Position numbers and translations under genes: made by a program
The notes under the pieces: model-generated
Told to the model about the DNA's origin: nothing
Database searches by the model: none
The model's input: only the letters and a program-made list of their open reading frames with translations
Shown: positions 41,891 through 52,119 of the stretch, in pieces
Position numbering within the stretch: position 1 is the first letter of the stretch
Layout: every line of letters begins with the position of its first letter
Assembly (NCBI GenBank): GCA_963575745.1
Contig: CAUYUJ010020715.1
Span: 674,567 to 738,566 of the forward strand
From: Prorocentrum cordatum
Taxonomy: Eukaryota; Sar; Dinophyceae; Prorocentrales; Prorocentraceae
Length of the DNA stretch: 64,000 bases
Direction of reading: 5' to 3'

Positions 41891-42206
41891 CATGTTCGAG
41901 CCCCCACGGAGCTCTAACATTCGATGTTAGAGCTCCCAGGGAGCTCTAACATGACATGTTAGAGCTCCCGCGGAGCTCTAACATACGATGTTAGAGCTCC
42001 CAGGGAGCTCTAACATAATCTAACATGCTATGTTAGAGCTCCCTTGGAGCTCTAACATACGATGCTAGAGCCCCCCAGGGAACTCTCACATCATCTAACA
42101 TGCTATGCTAGAGCTCCCAGGGAACTCTAACATAATCTAACATGCTATGACAGAGCTCCGTTGGAGCTCTAACATGTCATGTTAGAGCTCCCTGGAGCTC
42201 TAACAT
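41891..42206. repeat. GAGCTC palindromic satellite, block 3
   Basis: Same units as block 2, with extra CATAATCTAACATG insertions that duplicate half-palindromes. Confidence 0.93.
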
Positions 42207-42224
42207 CATCAAACCACCCTATGG

Positions 42225-43440
42225 GCCTCAAGAGGAGATCCCAAAACATCTATCTCCCCACAGGGCCTCAAGAGAGATTGTCAGAAATTCCTCGCCCCTC
42301 AGGGCGTCAAGAGGAGATCCCAATCTTCAACGCGCTCATTTTTTCAGTCCTACTAGATGCAGAACCCCATAAATATGTTATTAGTTCGAATTCGTTTGCC
42401 CGCTGCACGGGCGCACCGCGTGAGCGCGGCGAAGGAGCCAGCGCGCGAGCCAGGCTGCACGCCTCCGACATCGGCTACCAGACGCCCATGCGAGGTCACT
42501 TGTCCTGCTGCTGAGCTCACTGGTCCTGCTGCTTGTCTTGCTGCTTGAGCTCCTCCACTTTCTGACCGAGCTCCTCGACTTTCTTCTGCAGGTACTGGGG
42601 CGCCTGCCCCTGTGCCCGCAGGAGGTCCAGAATATGATCCATCTTCTCGTCCTGGTTCTGTGCCATAAGGTTTGGAGCAGCGTTGGTCAAGAAATTGAGC
42701 ATCGTGGTGATAACGGTGGTTCGCCCGTCCTGCTGCTGCTGCTGCGTAAGCGTCTGCTGCCACTGCTGTGCTCCTGCTGTTGCAGCTCCTGCCGTTGCAG
42801 CTCAGCTCTTGAGCTGTTCCAGCTTTTCCAGGTGTTCTCTCCTGCAGCTGTTCCAGCTTCTTGCTGATGGCCTTCACTTTGCCATTGCTCTCTGCTCTCT
42901 CTGCTCTTGGGCTTGGGCTTCTTCGACGACCTCCAATCATCCGCTTCATCGTATTTCCGCTTCGGGGCGTAGCTCGAGTGGAGCACCGCAGTGTCCATGA
43001 TCTTAGAGCACCATGCGGCCTTCTCCTCATCAGAACCCTGTGGACAAGCATTATGCCACCAAGCATGCTTATTCTTTACATTATTGATGTGGTCCGCCGA
43101 AATCTGGTGCGTCGGGGCTGCCCATTTCTCGCGCGGTAAACAAAACCACCAGGGCTCCTTAGGTTCTCCACTCGTCCTCGAAACGTACTCGCGAACTTCT
43201 AGCCATGGCGCATCAATGGGTCCAGTGTCAGGGTCCATGATGACGGTTTCTGGACATGGGCCAGGCCCCCCGGCGCTGACCCCCATTTCTGACATGGCAG
43301 CCTGCAGGCGCTGCAAGAAATACCTTGGGCCGATGTGCTTGCGCTACAGGAAAGCTGGGCGACCTGATAAATGGAACCAAGAGGGGTCCAGGAGGCTATT
43401 TTGTGGGTTCCCGAGGGGCAGGGCTATTTGAGGGATCCCC
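42225..43440. repeat. Duplicated gene cassette, copy 1
   Basis: About 1.2 kb collinear with 46760-47890, direct orientation, about 4.5 kb apart. Both copies contain one gene and are bordered on both sides by GAGCTC satellite. Confidence 0.9.
42517..43343 (-). CDS. Unknown cassette protein, copy 1 (terminal exon)
   Basis: The exon starts after a polypyrimidine acceptor CTTTCCTGTAG at 43344 and reads RKHIGPRYFLQRLQAAMSEMG. The conserved core is PETVIMDPDTGPIDAPWLEV, REYVSRTSGEPKEPWWFC, WAAPTHQISADHINNVKNKH, ACPQGSDEEKAAWC. It is followed by a basic KPKPKSRESRE linker, a Gln-rich part, and a C-terminal coiled coil (DEKMDHILDLLRAQG...KKVEELGQKVEELKQQD) ending at TGA 42517. Two Trp/Cys-rich segments hint at a small metal-binding or Trp-stabilised fold. 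One frame change at about 42800 in the Gln-rich part breaks this copy; copy 2 breaks elsewhere. Upstream exons are not recognised. Confidence 0.65.
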
Positions 43441-43456
43441 CTTCGTTGATCGAGTT

Positions 43457-43884
43457 CTCTCACATGGTAGAGCTCCCAGGGAGCTCTAACATGGCATGCT
43501 AGAGCTCCCACGGAGCTCTAACATGGCATGCTAGAGCTTCAGGGAGCTCGAACAAGCTATGTTAGATCTCCCTGGGATATCTGACATAGGATGTTAGAAC
43601 TCCCGTGGAGCTCTAACATGCTATGTTAGAGCTCCCGTGGAACTCCACCATGGCATGTTAGATCTCCCATGGAGCTCGAACATGCTATGTTGGAGCTCCC
43701 ACGGAGCTGTAACATGCGATGTTAGAGCCCCCAGGGAGCTCTAACATACTCTAACATGCTATGTTAGAGCTCCCTGGAGCTGCAACATGCCATGTTAGAG
43801 CTCCCTGGGAGCTCTAACATAACATGTTAGAGCTCCCTGGAGCTGTAACATACCATGTTAGAGCTCCCTGGGAGCTCTAACCTA
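43457..43884. repeat. GAGCTC palindromic satellite, block 4
   Basis: Lies in the presumed intron upstream of the cassette exon and ends in GAGCTCTAACCTACCC followed by (GCC)n, which leads directly into the next array. Confidence 0.94.
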
Positions 43885-43904
43885 CCCGCCGCCGCCGCCG
43901 CCGC

Positions 43905-45016
43905 CCCTTAACCGTTTTACAATCGACTGCGCAACGGTTAAGACCCCCCTCTCGCCAGGGGGGTCTCAACCGCTGCGCAATCGATTGTGAAACGGTAAGG
44001 CGCTCCGCCGCCACCGCCGCCGCCCCTTAACCGTTTCGCAATCGATTGCGCAAAGGTTAAGACCCCCTCTCCCCAGGGGGGAGCCTTAACCGTTGCGCAA
44101 TCGATTGTGAAACGGTTAAGCGCCGCCGCCGCCGCCGCCGCCCCTCAACCGTTTCACAATCGATTGCGCAACAGTTAAGCCCCCCCCTCTCGCCAGGGGG
44201 GGCCTTAGCCGTTGCGCAATCGATTGCGAAACGGCTAGGCGCCGCAGCAGCCGCCGCCGCCGCCGCCGCCGCTCCGCAACCGCTTAACCGTTTCACAATC
44301 GATTGCGCAACGGTTAAGACCCCCCTGCGAGAAGGGGTCTTAACCGTTGCGCATCGATTGTCAAACGGTTTAAGCGCCACCGCCGCCGCCCCTTAACCGT
44401 TTCACAATCGATTGCGCAACGGTTAAGGCCCCCCCCCCCCTCTCGCCAGGGGGGGGCCTTGACCGTTGCGCGATCGATTGGGAAACGGTTAAGGCCCCCC
44501 CCTGGCGAGAGGAGGGGGTCTTAACCGTTGCGCGATCGATCGAATCCTGGTCAAGACCCCCCTCTCGCAATAGGGGGTCTCAACCGTCGCGCGATCGATC
44601 GCGGAACGGCTAAGACCCCTTATTGCGAGAGGGGGGTCTTAACCAGGACCCAATCGATCGCGCAACGGTTAAGACCCCCTCCTCTCGCCAGGGGGGTAGC
44701 CTTAACCGTTGCGCAATCGATTGTGACGCGGTTAAGGGGCGGCGGCGGCGGCGGCGGCGGCGGAGCGCTCAAACCGTTTCACAATCGATCTCGCAACGGT
44801 TAAGACCCCCCCCCCCCCCCTGGCGAGAGGGGGGGGGGGGGTCTTACCCGTTGCGCGATCGATTGCGAAACGGTTAAGGGGCGGCGGCGGCGGCGGCAGC
44901 GGCGGCGGCGGCGGCGCTTAACCGTTTGACAATCGAAAGCAAAGGTTAAGCCCCCCCCCCCTGGCGAGAGGGGGGGGGTCTTAACCGTCGCGCAATCGAT
45001 TGTGAAACGGTTAAGG

Positions 45017-45051
<35 letters not shown>

Positions 45052-45052
45052 G
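43905..45052. repeat. Composite palindromic array: CAATCGATTG units, CCCC/GGGG hairpins and (CCG/CGG)n
   Basis: Each module holds TTAACCGTTTCACAATCGAT / TGCGCAACGGTTAAG (a near-palindrome around ATCGAT), a hairpin GACCCCCCTCTCGCCAGGGG with its complement, and a triplet block. Triplets are CCG on the left half (to about 44395) and CGG on the right (from about 44735), so the array is itself a large inverted repeat centred near 44.55 kb. Confidence 0.93.
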
Positions 45053-45053
45053 G

Positions 45054-46754
45054 GTTTAGAGCTCCCAGGGAGCTCTAACATAGCAAGTTAGAATATGTTA
45101 GAGCTCCCTGGAAGCTCTGAAACCGTATGTTAGAAACCCGTGGGGCCTCTAACATGTCATGTTAAAGCTCCCTGGGAGCTGAAACATGTAATGTAAGAGC
45201 TCCCAGGGAACTCCCTGGCACCTCTAACCTAACATGTTAGACCTCCCATGGGAGCTCTGACATGGCATGGTAGAGCTCCAGGGAGCTCTACCATGTTATG
45301 CTGGCGCTCCCAGGGAGCTCTAACATGGCATGTTATAGTATGTTAGAGCTCCCTGGGGGCTCTAACATCGAATATTAGAGCTCCAATGGAGCTCTAACGT
45401 AGCATGTTATATTATGGTAGAGCTCCCTGGGAGCTCGAACATCGTATGTTGGAGCTCCGTGGGAGCTCCGACATCGTATGTTAGAACTCCGTGGGACCTC
45501 TAACATGTCATGTTATAGCTCCCAGGGAGCTGAAACGTGTCATGTAAGAACTCCCGGGGAACTTCCTGGCACCTCTAACCTAGCATGTTAGACCTTCAGG
45601 GAGCTCTAACATGGCATGATAGAGCTCCAGGAAGTTCTAACATGTTATGTTGGCACTCCCAGGGAGCTCTAACATGGCATGTTAGAGTATGTTAGACCTC
45701 CCTGGGAGCCCTAACATCGTATGTTCGAGCTCCAATGGAGCTCTACCATGGCATGCTAGATTATGTTAGAGCTCCCTGGGAGCTATAACATCGCATGTTA
45801 GATCTAGAGCTCCGCGGGAGCTCTAACACGGCGGCGGCGGCGGCGGGTAGGTTAGAGCGACCAGGGAGCTCTAACATAGCAGGTTCGAGTTCCCAGGGAG
45901 CTCTAACGTGCTATGTTAGAGCTCCCATATTAGAGCTCCCTGGGAACTCAAACATACCGAGCTCCAACGGAGCTCTAACATAGCATGTCAGAGTATGTCA
46001 GAGCTCCCTGGGAGCTCTAACATGGTATGTTAGAGCTCCGTGGGAGCTCTAACATGTTCTAACATGCTACGTTAGAGCTCCCAGGGAGCTCTAACATGGC
46101 TTGTTAGAGCTCCAACGGAGCTCTAACATAGCATGTTAGAGTATGTTAGAGCTCCCTGGGAGCTCTAACATGGTATGTTAGAGCTCCGACGACGATGGCG
46201 GGGGGACGGCATGCGGACGTGCCCGATGGGACGACGACGACGACGACGACGGCGGGGTGGACGGCTCGATGGGAGCTCTAACGTGCTATGTTAGAGGCCC
46301 CATCGAGCATGGGAGGCAACGCTAACATGCTGTTAACATAGCAAGTTAGAGTATGTTGGAGCTCCTTGGGAGTTCTAACGTCGTATGTTAGAACTCCGCG
46401 GGACCTCTAACATGTCATGTTATATATAGCTCCCTGGGAGCTGAAACATGATGCAAGAGCTCCCAGGGAACTCCGTGGCACCCCTAATCTTGCACGTCAG
46501 ACCTCCCAGGGAGCTCTAACATTGCATGTTAGAGCTCCAACGGAGCTCTAACATAGCACGTTAGATTATATTAGAGCTCCCAGGGAGCTCTAACATCGCA
46601 TGTTAGAGCTCCAGTGGAGCTCTAACATAGCATGTTAGATTATGGTAGAGCTCCAATGGAGCTCTAACATCGTATGTTGGAGCTCCGTGGGAGCTCTAAC
46701 ATGATATGTTAGAACTCAGTGGGACCCCTAACATCGCATGTTGTAGCTCCCTGG
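45054..46754. repeat. GAGCTC palindromic satellite, block 5
   Basis: 1.7 kb, the longest block. Contains (CGG)n with GGGTAGGTTAGAG at 45831-45857 and (GAC)n with GGCGGGGTGGACGGCTCGAT at 46220-46272; both junctions also occur in block 2. Confidence 0.94.
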
Positions 46755-46759
46755 GAGCT

Positions 46760-47890
46760 CTTCCCCACAGGGCCTCAAGAGAAATTGCCAGAAATTCCTC
46801 GCCCCTCAGGGCCTCGAGAGGAGATCCCAATCTTCAACGCACTCATTTTTTTTTCAGTTCCCATAAATCTCTTACCCTTTCGTTTGCCCGTTGCACGGGC
46901 GCACCGCGTCAGCGCGGCGAAAGAGCCAGCGCGCGAGCCAGGCTGCGCGCCCCCGACACCGGCTACCAGACGCCCATGCGAGGTCACTCGTCCTGCTGCT
47001 GAGCTCACTGGTCCTGCTGCTTGTCCTTCTGCTTGAGCTCCTCCACTTTCTGATCGAGCTCCTCGACGTTCTTCTGCAGGTTGCCCTGTGCCCGCAGGAG
47101 AGCCGCGAGCGTCTGCCCCTGCGCCCGCAGGAGAGCCAGAATCTCATCCATCTTCTCGTCCTTGTTCTGTGCGTTGGTAAAAAAATTGAGCATCGTGGTG
47201 ATAACGGTGGTTAGCCCGTCCTGCTAGCTGCTGCGTAAGCTTCTGCTGCCACTGCTGTGCTCCTGCTGTATCAGCTACTGCTGTTGCAGCTCCTGTTGAC
47301 GCAGCTTTTGAGCTGTTCCAGCTTTTCCAGTTGCTCTTCTCTCCTGCAGCTGTTCCAGCTTCTTGCTGATGGCCTTCACTTCGCCATTGCTCTCCTCGGC
47401 CCTCTCTGGCCTTGAGCTTGGCCTTCTTCGTCGACCTCCAGTCATCCGCTTCATCGTCGACCCGCTTCTGGACGTAGCTCGAGTGGAGCTCCACAGTGTT
47501 CATGATGGTAGAGCACCATGCGGTCTTGTCCTCATCAGAACCCTGTGGACAAGCACCATGGGACCAGATATGCTTATTCTTTACATTCTTGATGCGGTCC
47601 TGCGAAATCTGGTGCGTCGGGGCTGCCCATTTGTCGCGCGCTGAACAAAACCACCAGGGCCCATTAGGTTCTCCACTCGTCTTCGAAACGTACCCGCGAA
47701 CTTGTAGCCATGGAGCATCAATGCGTCCAGTGTCAGGGTCCATGATGACGGTTTCTGGACATGGGCCAGGCCCCCATGCGCTGCCCCCCATTTCTGGCAT
47801 GGCAGCCTGCAGGCGCTGCAAGAAATGCCTTGAGCCGAGGTGCTTGCGCTACAGGAAAGCTGGGTGATCTGATAAATAGAACCTCGCAGC
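46760..47890. repeat. Duplicated gene cassette, copy 2
   Basis: Collinear with 42225-43440, about 85-90 percent alike by eye, with several small indels. Confidence 0.9.
47005..47848 (-). CDS. Unknown cassette protein, copy 2 (terminal exon)
   Basis: Same exon as copy 1, acceptor CTTTCCTGTAG at 47849 and start RKHLGSRHFLQRLQAAMPEMG. The core is well conserved (PETVIMDPDTGRIDAPWLQV, WAAPTHQISQDRIKNVKNKH, ACPQGSDEDKTAWC). The Gln-rich linker differs (AASTGAATAVADTAGAQQ), and the coiled coil carries a short internal duplication (LLRAQGQTLAALLRAQG). The frame changes at about 47222 where copy 1 has a clean CAG run. Conservation of the core at protein level in both copies suggests past selection. 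Confidence 0.65.
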
Positions 47891-47904
47891 GGTTGCCATT
47901 TAGA

Positions 47905-48035
47905 GCTCCCTGGGATGTCTAACGTACTATGTAAGAGCTCCTGGTGGCGTCTCCGAGCCCGGACTGGTTGTGTAACATGCTATGTGTCAGATCTGGTTCG
48001 AGGCCCCAGGGATCTCTAACATGCTGTGTGTGCTC
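47905..48035. repeat. Degenerate GAGCTC satellite traces
   Basis: Two or three weak half-units (GAGCTCCCTGGGATGTCTAAC, GATCTCTAACATGCTGTG). Confidence 0.6.
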
Positions 48036-48192
48036 TACTAAGATAGGACGTGGGAAAGACGGCGCGAGGGAGGATAAAGGAAAGGTGATGCGATCTGTTG
48101 CTGCCGCGAGGAAACGCTTAGGGGACCTGGCACAGACTGGGTCAGCGGCTGTTGCAGCGCACTGGCGATTCTGTCACTTCTGCATCGCAGCC

Positions 48193-48733
48193 TCAGTCGT
48201 CCCAGAGGTGAGGTCGAAACGTGAGATCGCCCTCACGCTCGCCAGTTTCTGGGTTGAGATAGTGCATCTTCGTCAGCGCGCCTGGCACAGAATAGTACGA
48301 CACCCAGCCTAGCGGAATAAGGTTATCAGTATCCACGGTAGTTCTCACTGGTTGCACGTTTTTGAGCTCCACTGGCAGCTTGGCGAATCTTGTCTTGCTG
48401 TCCTGGAGCTTCTTGCCTGGACATTTCCAACGATAAATATCTTCGAGCAGGTCGTTCCGTCTGTTGAACTCCGCAGGAGAGGCATTTTTAGGATATGGAA
48501 GCAACCAATCCATATCCATCCTTTCTGCCCTAAGCAATTGTTGTGCAGTTTGTTCAATCACCACAAAAGATGATCCCCGTCGCCGTCCCGTCGAATTGTT
48601 ACAATTTCTTACGATTTCCCGTTGGAGCTGGTACATCACTCTCCCAGATCTGCGTGACCTGTCTGTTGCAACAACTTCGCAAACGAATGTGCGGTGCCCG
48701 CGCGACTCTGCTTTTGAGACATAATTAGCCAGT
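48193..48733 (-). CDS. Terminal exon, unknown protein with WW-like end
   Basis: The frame opens after a stop/acceptor-like TGTGTAG at about 48734 and reads FSLANYVSKAESRGHRTFVC, then MYQLQREIVRNC, FVVIEQTAQQLLRAERMDMD, IYRWKCPGKKLQDSKTRFAK. It ends LGWVSYYSV...MHYLNPETGERE...HLWDD and a stop at 48193. The ending resembles a WW module (Trp, Tyr pair, NPxTG), but the second Trp is displaced, so the fold is uncertain. No start codon is convincing; an upstream exon is expected. It sits between satellite traces and the next gene. Confidence 0.5.
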
Positions 48734-48739
48734 GAGAAC

Positions 48740-49206
48740 TACACAGGTAGCCATATGCAGAACGTGAGATGAGGCAGCAGGAGATGGCTCGGCCGAGATG
48801 ACGAGGCAGGGGCAGAGGCAGTGGCAGAAGGACTTGGAACTCGAAACTCTGGGCCGATCGGACACGAAATCAACGTGCTGACTGTGCTTTACTTATCTTA
48901 TCCAGAGCGTAGCGCGTAGCGCGTGACGCTTGCACTTGAAACTTGAACTCTGAACAGAGTGGAAGCCAAAATGGTTTGCTGCTTGCTGGCTTGCTGTGGA
49001 GCTGCGAGTTGCTTTAGGAATTCTGTAATGTTTCGCTGGATGCACTGGCGCACTGGCGCACTCGAGGCCCTTGTCCCTTGTCCCAATGTCCCTTGTTGGT
49101 CAACGCTCAGCGGTCAACGGGGCAGCTTCCCCCACCACGTACCACGTCTGGGTAGTGCCCACTGCGCGCGCAAGACAGCGGAGCTGGGCAGCTTCGCAAA
49201 TGGCGC
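48740..49206. other. Spacer, nothing recognised
   Basis: Less GC-rich. Contains AAGCCAAAATGG at about 48963, a partial match to the SL core on the minus strand that I do not count as a relic. Confidence 0.45.
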
Positions 49207-50445
49207 TCAGAATGTCCTACAGACATATAGGAAGCTGTATGCGCAGTGCCTGACCGCAAGCCCCTGCTGCGACGCGACCTTGTTGTCAGCGCGGGGGAAG
49301 TGCGCGATCACATGCTTCTCAACCTCTCCGCATTGTTTGTCGGGGAAGGACGCGGCCACTTGCATCTCATCGTAGCTGAGCTTGTGCCCGCGCATGAAGC
49401 TTCGGTCGTTTCCTCGCCACCCCCATCCTCCATTCCATCGCCATGAAGGGTCGCTCGTCGTGCCGATGTAGACGGAGCGCCCAGAGGCGACGGCACGATC
49501 GTGGAGGTGCCGCACGCGCTTCACCACTAGACCAACGTCGATGTCGATGAGGGGCCGGTGTACAAACATCGATCGAATGCCGCGACAATCACTAAGCACC
49601 TGCCGAGCGTCCTCCCGGGCGCCTTCCCACATCATCTTAAGCCGCGTCTCTCGGCTGCGCGAGCGCATGCGACGCCTGGCAGGCGCTGCCACTCTTTTGC
49701 CGTTGTCGTCGAAACAGGCGACCTTCGCGAACTGAAATGCGCTGCCGCCATCGACCCCTGCAAAGGCCCTCGGGCTCCGAACTCCAGAGGCCTTGTCGCC
49801 GCCGTCGCCGCATCCTGCTCGGCCCTCGACAGCGTCGGTAGGCGGTCCCCCGCGTGAAAGGTCGAGCCCCAGGCGATCTGTGATGAACGAAAATGCGTCA
49901 CTGTTCCCCTTGCCCATGCCACCACCATGGACGCCCTCGGCGCTGATGGTGTCATTGGCCATGACCTTGACCTTGACGTTCACGCCGCAAGGCCCTCGAG
50001 CTGCTCCGCCGTCTCCGACGCTCCCTGGAGGAAGCGACGATGCTGATGCTGGGTGCACCTGTGCTGGAGAGGGCGGTGCTGTCTGGATCTCGCAGGCCCT
50101 GATCTCTGGAGGCGATGCCGACGGCTCTTGCAAGCCCTTATCTCTGGAGGAAACGACGCTGTCTGGATCTCGCGCTGCTCTGCGGGTGCCGCCAGCGGCG
50201 CCGCGGCCCGCTGCAAAACCTCCCTGGTTGGCTTGTTGCGGACTCGCAGCGGCGGCGGCCACGGTCCGAACGCCCACAGCAACTCTGGCTTCAACATAGA
50301 GCGTCATACTTCCAGTGGCCTCGTCATCCGAGCCGCCGAACCTGTCTCGCAGAAGGCAGGCAGGCACCGACTGCGAGTCCGCGCTGGGAGACCCCCGGGA
50401 TGAGGTGCTGAATGAAGGATCCCCCATGGCTCTTGCCCCAGCCAT
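49207..50445 (-). CDS. Unknown protein with possible GIY-YIG-like C-terminus
   Basis: 412 residues from ATG 50445. The first ~250 residues are low-complexity, Ser/Ala/Gly-rich and probably disordered. Residues 262-315 are basic and helical (RRRMRSRSRETRLKMMWEGA). The C-terminal 95 residues read GRSVYIGTTSDPSWRW (322-337), RGHKLSYDEM, then GEVEKHVIAHF (373-383). This order (Y-I-G-x-T-x-D-P-x-x-R-W, a His/Tyr segment, an E-x2-x-I-x-x-F helix) is the GIY-YIG nuclease layout, though the first GIY strand is only SVYIG. If real, it would be an endonuclease of the UvrC/homing type or a derived fold. Intact frame, unlike its neighbours. Confidence 0.5.
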   Translation of the reverse strand: MAGARAMGDPSFSTSSRGSPSADSQSVPACLLRDRFGGSDDEATGSMTLYVEARVAVGVRTVAAAAASPQQANQGGFAAGRGAAGGTRRAARDPDSVVSSRDKGLQEPSASPPEIRACEIQTAPPSPAQVHPASASSLPPGSVGDGGAARGPCGVNVKVKVMANDTISAEGVHGGGMGKGNSDAFSFITDRLGLDLSRGGPPTDAVEGRAGCGDGGDKASGVRSPRAFAGVDGGSAFQFAKVACFDDNGKRVAAPARRRMRSRSRETRLKMMWEGAREDARQVLSDCRGIRSMFVHRPLIDIDVGLVVKRVRHLHDRAVASGRSVYIGTTSDPSWRWNGGWGWRGNDRSFMRGHKLSYDEMQVAASFPDKQCGEVEKHVIAHFPRADNKVASQQGLAVRHCAYSFLYVCRTF

Positions 50446-52119
50446 GGGGAACTAGCTTGGGCCAATATGCCAAGATGATGTAAGGATGCGAATCCTGTCG
50501 CGGATATGTTGGAGTGCTCGGGGCTCTGTGGGGTCCTGGGCGTGGTGCCCTAGGGCCCTAGGGCCCTCCCTGGTGGCCTCTTCCCCCTCGCTTGCTGCGC
50601 CCAGCTGGTGGCGACCAGGGAGGTACTGGGCACCAGTGAGCCGAAGGCTAGAGGCTAGAACAATTCGAACCAGGCAGCCCAAGCATCCAAGCGCCTAGCG
50701 CCTAGCGGCCTGGAGAGTGAGACAATCTGCATAAGGAATGCAGTTGATCTGAATATGGGCGTCTTTCTCCTCATCTCTGAGCTCAGGGATGCATGGGGGC
50801 GCCTGCGCTCGCTGTTCCAGCCATGCGCAGCACATGCGCAGAGTCCTATCGTGGGCCCGTTCCCACTCGCGCCAGTAACAGATGCTCTCGCGGGCACCTT
50901 AGCTCAGAGCGTGATGCGCTCCACCCCCCTCCTCCCGCCTGGACTCCTCCTCCTGCTCCTCCTCCTAGCCGCGTCCTCCTCGTCATCGTCATCCTGGTTC
51001 CCCCACGTGGGCCTGCGGGGGCGCCGCGGCCGCCCGCGGCAGCGCCGCCCGCCACCAGGGGCCTGGGGGGTGGGGAGGCGGAGGAGCTGTTGCAGCGGAG
51101 GCGCAGCAGACGGCGAGGGGAGACGAGTCGGAGAAGCTGGCCGTTTTGTCGACACGCTTCTCTGCACAAACAGCTGTTCCTACGATGCCTGGCCCTATCG
51201 AACCTCGGGCGCACATCCGCATGCCTATCACTAGGAGCCTAGTGGACAGGCTCCTGCACGCCGAGAGACGGAGGGCGGCGCTCCTCCGGGGAGAGCTTGA
51301 AAGGGAAACTACAAATTACCTGCCTCCAGCACGACAATGGCGGCACGCCGAACGCAGGCGCTATTGCAGCGGAGCGCTGGCCACAAAGACTCGGCCGATT
51401 CCGTGCAACCGTCCCCATCCCAGCCCCTTCCCATCCCCCTCACTGCCATCCCCCTGAGTAAGTCAACTGGCAACCTGAGGCCAGCGAGCTGGATGCCAGG
51501 GCCCCTGAACGAGTGGCGCGCTCCTAAGATGAGACGCACGAGAGGACAATACCACGCAGAATACATGTACTTCGTGTTGATATGCGTGCGAACCATATAC
51601 AAACACACACACGCACACGCACACGCACACGCACACACACACACACACACCTGGGTCGTGCAGCCGGCTGAGCATCAAGGAAAACCGCAAGACAAACCCA
51701 GTCCGCACAGCGTCAAAGCGCATGCGGTGGGCCGCACAGGCGTGCCACTGTTACAGTAATAAGGCAAACTTCTCAGCAAGACGCGAAGGGCATCTGACAG
51801 ACAGTCACCCGACGCGACTAGAAGCACTTCGCCGACCGGGTCAGGCGCTCGAGAACTTGCGGTGTTCCGTCATGCTAGCCGCCCACAACCCCACTCGAAA
51901 TGTGCGCGGGAGTGCCGCGCACTCGAATTGTGTGCGCATCTGTTGCATAGCGGAAGGCAGGGCTCATCCGAGAGGCGCATCTGTTGTAGGTCGGCCAAAA
52001 CTGGCGCTGACAGAAGCAATGCCTAAACCAGAACTGGCGTGTCGCAGTCGACTGTTGCAGTCTACCAGAAGCGCGCTCGGAGAGGCCCCGCGATTTACTG
52101 TGACAGCCTGTGCAAGCTG
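50446..52119. other. Spacer of ~1.7 kb
   Basis: No certain gene. A short plus-strand frame at 51146-51457 includes SLVDRLLHAERRRAALLRGE but nothing supports it further. GCTGTTNCAGC motifs occur at 50811 and 51086, and a (CA)n run at 51598-51652. Confidence 0.45.
51598..51652. repeat. (CA)n microsatellite
   Basis: CA dinucleotides with CG interruptions. Confidence 0.95.

Noticed and set aside
43905-45052. Short frames across the CGATTG array
   Set aside because: All are repeat translations with frequent CAIDC / RFAID echoes; not genes.
48961-48975. AAGCCAAAATGG as an SL relic
   Set aside because: Only 11 SL bases match in reverse complement and the GGCTCAAG end is missing.
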